Below, piece after piece: positions 7,422 to 11,742 of a stretch of DNA of 11,742 nt. Under the pieces are notes generated by a model. That model had not been told where the DNA came from. It saw nothing but the letters and a program-made list of their open reading frames with translations, and did no database searches. Numbering within the stretch: the first letter of the stretch is position 1; each line of letters starts with the position of its first letter. This DNA is from an uncultured Moraxella sp. (GTDB taxonomy: Bacteria; Pseudomonadota; Gammaproteobacteria; Pseudomonadales; Moraxellaceae), in contig CALAPG010000126.1 of NCBI GenBank assembly GCA_937889485.1, positions 1 to 11,742 on the forward strand, written 5' to 3'. A program made the position numbers and the translations under genes.

Positions 7422-9683
7422 ATGAATTCCCCAAGCTTTGGTGTGTTTGGTAAGGGGCTACTCAAGAACAATGCGTTGCTTGCCGAGTTTTTGACGTCAT
7501 ATCATGGACGCCCTGCCCAAATACAGCGTATTTATCCGCTTATCTCATCCCTAGATAGCATAGACACCATGCTAGGGTGGGGACGCAAAAAAAGCTATCA
7601 GCGAGCCAGTCGTTTTGCCAAGCAGCACGGTCTGAGGATGCTGACTCTTGAAGATGGCTTTTTACGCTCATTAGATAGCGGCAAACACAGTCGCTATGCT
7701 TGTAGTATGGTAATTGACCCTATTGGCATCTATTTTGATGCCAAGCAGCCGTCGTTGCTTGAGCAGATAATTGTTGAGCAAACATTGTCTAAAGCAGAAC
7801 AGCAGCATAGTGGTATGCTATTGCAGCAAATCATGACTGAGCGTTTATCAAAATACAACAGCACCCCAAAATCTGCCACACTCACCTCACTCAATCTTGA
7901 TACCCATACCCCCCATATTTTATTAATAGACCAAGTGGCAGGGGATCAATCTATCAAAGGCGCGGGTGCTACCAAAAAATCGTTTGCAAATATGCTAAAA
8001 GTTGCCAAGGCGCAGCATCCCCATGCCAAAATTTGGGTGAAGGCGCACCCCGCTGGCAAACTTGGTTATCTGACAGCGCTGAGTCTACCGTCAGATGTGC
8101 AGGTGATTACTGACGCGGTCAATCCCATTGAGCTACTACAAGCGATGGCAGCGGTGTATACCGTGAGCTCGCACATGGGCTTTGAAGCGCTGATGCTAGG
8201 CAAGCAAGTACACTGCTTTGGTGTGCCTTGGTACGCAGGGTGGGGCTTAACCGATGACAGCCACGCCCCAAAAAAACTCTATCAACACGCTTATGAGCGT
8301 CGCGGCAAACAAAAACAGCCCAATATCATTGCACTATTTGATGCCTGCTACCGCAAATACAGCCATTATGCCAACCCTGCAACAGGTCGGGCATGTCAGA
8401 TTGAAGACGCCTTGCAGTGGCTCATCACTAACCGTGACTGGCGCGACAAAACACCCAGCGGGTTGACCGTATACGAGATTAGCCCTTGGAAATATAATTT
8501 TGTAAATAATTTTTTGGCTAGTACCTGCACGCGGCTCGAATTTAGCCCACAATTCACCCTAAAAGGGGTGCTCACGCGTCAAGCATTTGCCTACCCTACT
8601 TATCTGCCATTTTTGGTATGGGGCTTTGCCAAAAAAACCGCTTTGCATCAAGTATTAGCTGCGCCGCTAGCCCACCAATCGCTTAACAAAGCCACAACAC
8701 AAGCCACAACACAAGCCGCTACCAAAGCATCGCCTACAATTTGGTGCATGGAAGACGGATTTATCCGCTCCAACGGCTTAGGTGCCAGCCTTATTGACCC
8801 GTTATCGGTAGTAATTGACAAAACAGGCATTTACTACAATGCCTTGCAGCCGAGTGACTTAGAGCACTTACTTATTCAGCAGCCACCATTAAATACCCAG
8901 CAGCAAAACCGCACACAGGCACTGATCAAGCGATTATTAGATCAGCAGGTGAGTAAATACAATGTTGGCAAACATCAGCCGCTGATCATCTCAGCACCGC
9001 ATGCTACCGAAAAAATTTTGGTCGTGGGGCAAGTAGAAGATGACATGTCAGTTAAGCTATGTGGCAGCGATATCAAAACCAACTTGCAGCTACTAAAGAC
9101 CGTGCGCGCTCGTTGCCCACATGCCTATATTATTTATAAACCACATCCTGATGTACAAGCTGGGCTACGTACAGGCAAAATAAGCGCGTCTGAGATGCAG
9201 CAGTATGCCAATCAAGTGGTGATGGATATAAGTATGCCACGTTGTCTAGATGCGGTAGATAGCGTGCATACCATTAGTTCATTGACAGGGTTTGAAGCAC
9301 TGCTACGAGGGCTTTCGGTCACCTGTTATGGTTTTCCGTTTTATGCAGGTTGGGGGCTAACACATGACGTTGCCCAGGGGCAAAGCGCACAGCAAATAAC
9401 CGCACGGCGCCAACGTCAGCAGCCCCTTAACCTGACAGAACTGGTCTATTGCACACTGATTCAATACCCACTTTATCACTTACCCAACCAATATGGGCTA
9501 GCACAAGTGGAAGCCGTGATTGATTTTTTGTACCCAACCGAGCAGCCGTCTGCGCATACCAAGACAATTCATGCCCTCGCCCAACAAGCAATCAAACAGA
9601 CTAAGCTTGGCTTAATGAAAGCACGTCACCACGTTGTTAGCCGCTTGTTACATTCAGATAAAAGACAAAACCTACGCAAATGA
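7422..9683 (+). CDS. kpsC: Capsule anchor beta-Kdo transferase KpsC (two catalytic modules)
   Basis: KpsC extends the single Kdo that KpsS puts on phosphatidylglycerol, adding beta-Kdo residues in alternating 2,4 and 2,7 linkages from CMP-Kdo at the cytoplasmic face of the inner membrane. In the E. coli enzyme the N-terminal module makes the 2,4 and the C-terminal the 2,7 linkage (GT107 prototype). Both modules are visible and complete in their motifs. Module one has EDGFLRS (77-83), KAHP (207-210), SSHMGFEAL (249-257) and PWYAGWGL (269-276). Module two has EDGFIRS (444-450), QVEDDMSVK, KPHPD (573-577), SSLTGFEAL (619-627) and PFYAGWGL (639-646). Length is 753 residues, longer than E. coli KpsC (about 675), partly from an Ala/Thr/Gln-rich linker in module two. 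ATG 7422 is preferred over GTG 7401, which would overlap yjdM. Neither has a clear ribosome site, so coupling to yjdM is likely. Confidence 0.95.
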   Translation: MNSPSFGVFGKGLLKNNALLAEFLTSYHGRPAQIQRIYPLISSLDSIDTMLGWGRKKSYQRASRFAKQHGLRMLTLEDGFLRSLDSGKHSRYACSMVIDPIGIYFDAKQPSLLEQIIVEQTLSKAEQQHSGMLLQQIMTERLSKYNSTPKSATLTSLNLDTHTPHILLIDQVAGDQSIKGAGATKKSFANMLKVAKAQHPHAKIWVKAHPAGKLGYLTALSLPSDVQVITDAVNPIELLQAMAAVYTVSSHMGFEALMLGKQVHCFGVPWYAGWGLTDDSHAPKKLYQHAYERRGKQKQPNIIALFDACYRKYSHYANPATGRACQIEDALQWLITNRDWRDKTPSGLTVYEISPWKYNFVNNFLASTCTRLEFSPQFTLKGVLTRQAFAYPTYLPFLVWGFAKKTALHQVLAAPLAHQSLNKATTQATTQAATKASPTIWCMEDGFIRSNGLGASLIDPLSVVIDKTGIYYNALQPSDLEHLLIQQPPLNTQQQNRTQALIKRLLDQQVSKYNVGKHQPLIISAPHATEKILVVGQVEDDMSVKLCGSDIKTNLQLLKTVRARCPHAYIIYKPHPDVQAGLRTGKISASEMQQYANQVVMDISMPRCLDAVDSVHTISSLTGFEALLRGLSVTCYGFPFYAGWGLTHDVAQGQSAQQITARRQRQQPLNLTELVYCTLIQYPLYHLPNQYGLAQVEAVIDFLYPTEQPSAHTKTIHALAQQAIKQTKLGLMKARHHVVSRLLHSDKRQNLRK
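8691..8717 (+). repeat. 12-bp tandem repeat inside kpsC
   Basis: GCCACAACACAA occurs twice in perfect tandem (8691-8702 and 8703-8714), followed by a third GCC. It encodes ATTQATTQA in a low-complexity linker just before the EDGFIRS motif of the second KpsC module. The unit is a multiple of three, so copy-number change would lengthen or shorten the linker without breaking the frame. Confidence 0.8.
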
Positions 9684-9701
9684 TTATGATGCGGCAATAT
9701 A

Positions 9702-9728
9702 TTGATACAGCGTGTGATAGCTTATAGT
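9702..9728 (+). promoter_or_regulatory. Weak candidate promoter for kpsS
   Basis: TTGATA (9702-9707) and TATAGT (9723-9728) resemble -35 and -10 boxes, but the spacing is 15 bp, shorter than ideal. They lie in the 118-bp gap between kpsC and kpsS, which has no terminator-like hairpin, so read-through from kpsC is also possible. The rest of the gap is A/T-rich and otherwise featureless. Confidence 0.25.
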
Positions 9729-9801
9729 TTGCAAATAAATGTCATGAAATTGGCATCAAACCTACAATTTTTTTTATTATTAGTGATGAGAAGGGTTAAG
9801 A

Positions 9802-11007
9802 ATGGCAGCATCCATGCGTCGTCTATTGACGCACAAACACATTCTATTAATCCAAGGCAAAATGGGCTCTTTTTTTAGCCGATTTTCGACGTTTTTACAA
9901 TCTCAAGGGATTATTGTTAGTAAGATTAACTTGAATGCGGGTGATGCGTTTTTTTATCGCCATACTGAGCATGTCTATAATTATAAAGACAAAATTGACA
10001 ATTTTTCGCCATATTTAGCCAACCTCATTCATGATGAGCACATTGACGCGGTGGTCTGTTTTGGTGATTGTCGTCCCCACCATGCTATTGCCTCACAAGT
10101 GTGCAAACGTGATCAAATTTCGTTTTTTGTGTTTGAAGAGGGTTATTTGCGCCCTGATTATATCACGTTGCAAGAAGATGGCATTAACGGCTATTCTACC
10201 CTTGATGTTAGTAATATCAAGACCTTAGCGCGTGCCAATGCCAAGCCTTTGTTTACCGACAATCGTTTTTATCGGTTGTGTTTTTCCGCCATTGTTTATT
10301 ATGTGGTTGCTCGCGCCAAGCAGCATGAATATCCGCATTACAGCCACTATCGTGGCATGAGTGCGTGGCAAGAGGCGATCACCTGGATCAAAGCGCCTTT
10401 TTTAAAAGCGCGTGGCTATCTACCTGACAAGATGCTTGAAAAAAAGCTACACCACGAACTTAACAACCAGTTTTTTTTGGTGAGCCTACAAGTTTATAAT
10501 GACTCACAAATTACTTTTCACAGTGATTATCTTGATATTATTGATTTTATTGAAGAAGTTATTGTCAGTTTTTGTCAATATGCCGATAGCAAGGTGCATT
10601 TGGTGTTCAAGCATCATCCGCTTGACCGTGCCCATCGCCAGTATGGGGTTTTGATTGAGCAGTTAGCAAAAAACCATGGCATCCAACATCGGGTGCATTA
10701 CGGTTGTGATATGCACTTACCTACGTTAATCAAAGATAGTCTTGGTATGATTACCATTAACAGTACCACAGGGCTACAATCCATTTATCACCGTAAACCC
10801 ACCAAAACCATGGGGCGCGCTATCTACAATCTTGAAAAGTTGACCGATCAGCAGCCGCTGGATGCGTTTTGGCAGCAGCCCACCGCCCCCGATCATCGGT
10901 TTTATCAGCAATTTCGTGAATATTTGATTGAACAAACCCAATTAAATGGCTCATTTTATGGCAAGTCACCTTGGAAAGATCATTATTTAGCGGATAATCT
11001 TAAATAA
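9802..11007 (+). CDS. kpsS: Capsule anchor initiating beta-Kdo transferase KpsS (LipB family)
   Basis: KpsS transfers the first beta-Kdo from CMP-Kdo to phosphatidylglycerol, starting the glycolipid that KpsC extends and on which ABC-exported capsules are anchored. It acts on the cytoplasmic side of the inner membrane. The 401-residue length fits the family. Recognisable blocks are FFSRFSTFL and INLNAGDAFF near the N-terminus, the signature FEEGYLRPDYITL (111-123), VFKHHPLDRAH (268-278) and TINSTTGLQS (318-327) in the nucleotide-sugar-binding half. FEEGYLRP corresponds to the EDGF(L/I)RS motif of KpsC, consistent with a shared fold. The start is supported by AAGGG at 9791-9795, 6 nt before ATG 9802. 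It follows kpsC in the same direction after 118 bp, but no kpsM, kpsT, kpsD, kpsE, kpsF or kpsU homologue is next to it. No clear terminator is seen before lepA. Confidence 0.94.
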   Translation: MAASMRRLLTHKHILLIQGKMGSFFSRFSTFLQSQGIIVSKINLNAGDAFFYRHTEHVYNYKDKIDNFSPYLANLIHDEHIDAVVCFGDCRPHHAIASQVCKRDQISFFVFEEGYLRPDYITLQEDGINGYSTLDVSNIKTLARANAKPLFTDNRFYRLCFSAIVYYVVARAKQHEYPHYSHYRGMSAWQEAITWIKAPFLKARGYLPDKMLEKKLHHELNNQFFLVSLQVYNDSQITFHSDYLDIIDFIEEVIVSFCQYADSKVHLVFKHHPLDRAHRQYGVLIEQLAKNHGIQHRVHYGCDMHLPTLIKDSLGMITINSTTGLQSIYHRKPTKTMGRAIYNLEKLTDQQPLDAFWQQPTAPDHRFYQQFREYLIEQTQLNGSFYGKSPWKDHYLADNLK

Positions 11008-11090
11008 GTGCCACGCATTTGGCGATAATGATAGGTTAACCGCCCCAATAAATTTTGTAGGTGATTGCAGAAAAATACGTTACAATAAGG

Positions 11091-11096
11091 CTATTT
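11091..11096 (+). promoter_or_regulatory. Candidate -10 box for lepA
   Basis: TACAAT lies 42 bp before the lepA GTG in the 131-bp gap after kpsS. No good -35 stands 17 bp upstream (TAGGTG). The gap otherwise shows only a short GCCA/TGGC hairpin at 11010-11023 and no T-run, so lepA might also receive kpsS read-through. Confidence 0.35.
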
Positions 11097-11138
11097 TTCT
11101 CAAAAAATATTCATGAACTTCATTGTTAGTAGGTAATT

Positions 11139-11742
11139 GTGACTGCTTTAACTCATATCCGTAATTTTTCAATTATTGCCCATATCGACCATGGTAAATC
11201 GACGTTGGCTGACCGTATTATCCAAATGTGTGGTGGTCTGCAAGAGCGTGAAATGCAGGCACAAGTACTCGACTCTATGGATATCGAACGCGAACGTGGT
11301 ATCACCATTAAAGCGCAGTCAGTGACCTTGTATTACAATCACCCAAATGGCGAAAAATACCAGTTTAACTTTATTGACACCCCAGGTCACGTGGACTTTT
11401 CTTATGAAGTTTCTCGTTCTTTGGCAGCTTGTGAAGGGGCGCTGCTAGTGGTGGATGCCGCGCAAGGCGTGGAAGCCCAATCAGTTGCGAACTGTTATAC
11501 TGCCATCGAACAAGGGCTTGAGGTCTTACCTGTCCTTAACAAAATTGACTTGCCGCAAGTTGACCCAGAGCGAGTGATTCAAGAGATTGAAGACATCATT
11601 GGCATTGAAGCGATGGAAGCGCCTAGAGTATCCGCCAAAACGGGCGTGGGTGTAGATGACCTATTGCAAGCGATTGTCGAAAAAATTCCTGCCCCTGTGG
11701 GCGATAGAAATGCACCACTGCAAGCCTTAATTATTGACTCAT
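11139..11742 (+). CDS. lepA: Elongation factor 4 (LepA), N-terminal third (partial, cut by the window edge)
   Basis: LepA/EF4 is a translational GTPase related to EF-G, implicated in back-translocation and in translation initiation or 30S biogenesis. The window holds the first 201 codons of a protein usually near 600 residues, essentially the GTPase domain. G1 is AHIDHGKST (14-22), the switch I region [10 protein letters not shown] (51-60), G3 DTPGHVDF (80-87), G4 NKIDLP (134-139) and G5 SAKTG (165-169). [10 protein letters not shown] and the N-terminus [17 protein letters not shown] distinguish LepA from EF-G, TypA and RF3. Translation begins at a GTG (11139), with AGG at 11131-11133 as a modest ribosome site; no in-frame ATG nearby fits the family N-terminus. 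In many proteobacteria lepA precedes lepB (signal peptidase I); that region is outside the window. Confidence 0.96.
   Translation, partial: MTALTHIRNFSIIAHIDHGKSTLADRIIQMCGGLQEREMQAQVLDSMDIERERGITIKAQSVTLYYNHPNGEKYQFNFIDTPGHVDFSYEVSRSLAACEGALLVVDAAQGVEAQSVANCYTAIEQGLEVLPVLNKIDLPQVDPERVIQEIEDIIGIEAMEAPRVSAKTGVGVDDLLQAIVEKIPAPVGDRNAPLQALIIDS

Noticed and set aside
11010..11023. A GCCA/TGGC hairpin after kpsS as a terminator.
   Set aside because: Its stem is only 4 bp and no T-run follows.

Overview
The window reads as an ordinary stretch of a gammaproteobacterial chromosome, most likely from the family Moraxellaceae (Moraxella or Psychrobacter-like). This is inferred from the protein flavour and from the moderate-GC, A/T-rich intergenic DNA; no rRNA or other marker is present to fix genus or species. 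It holds eight complete protein genes plus a partial gene at each end. No tRNA, rRNA, CRISPR array, insertion sequence or phage gene is visible.

Left part (1-2481). The tail of an unidentified + strand gene ends at 98 and is followed by a clear hairpin-plus-T-run terminator. Next comes a leftward two-gene operon for glutathione-dependent formaldehyde detoxification. adhC oxidises S-hydroxymethylglutathione to S-formylglutathione, and fghA, 8 nt downstream, hydrolyses that to formate and glutathione. A perfect 10-bp inverted repeat carrying two TATAAT boxes lies just upstream of adhC and is the likely control region.

Middle part (2453-6762). acs (AMP-forming acetyl-CoA synthetase, leftward) has its own terminator and an unusual leader that can fold into a 13-bp closing stem or a competing small hairpin. 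Divergent to it is a flavoprotein of the HI0933/YhiN family. That gene converges on ygfZ, a folate-binding Fe-S cluster maintenance protein, across a shared hairpin.

Right part (6763-11742). A 316-bp gap carries small repeats and a TATAAT box. It is followed by yjdM (PhnA-like zinc-ribbon protein), then kpsC one base later, then kpsS after a 118-bp gap. KpsS and KpsC together build the poly-beta-Kdo linker on phosphatidylglycerol that anchors ABC-transporter-dependent capsules. No capsule export, CMP-Kdo synthesis or serotype-specific genes are adjacent, so these two look like a detached anchor-synthesis locus between housekeeping genes. The window ends inside lepA (elongation factor 4).

No clearly new system is visible. 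The points most worth checking are the acs leader structure, the adhC inverted repeat, and the isolated kpsC/kpsS pair behind yjdM.
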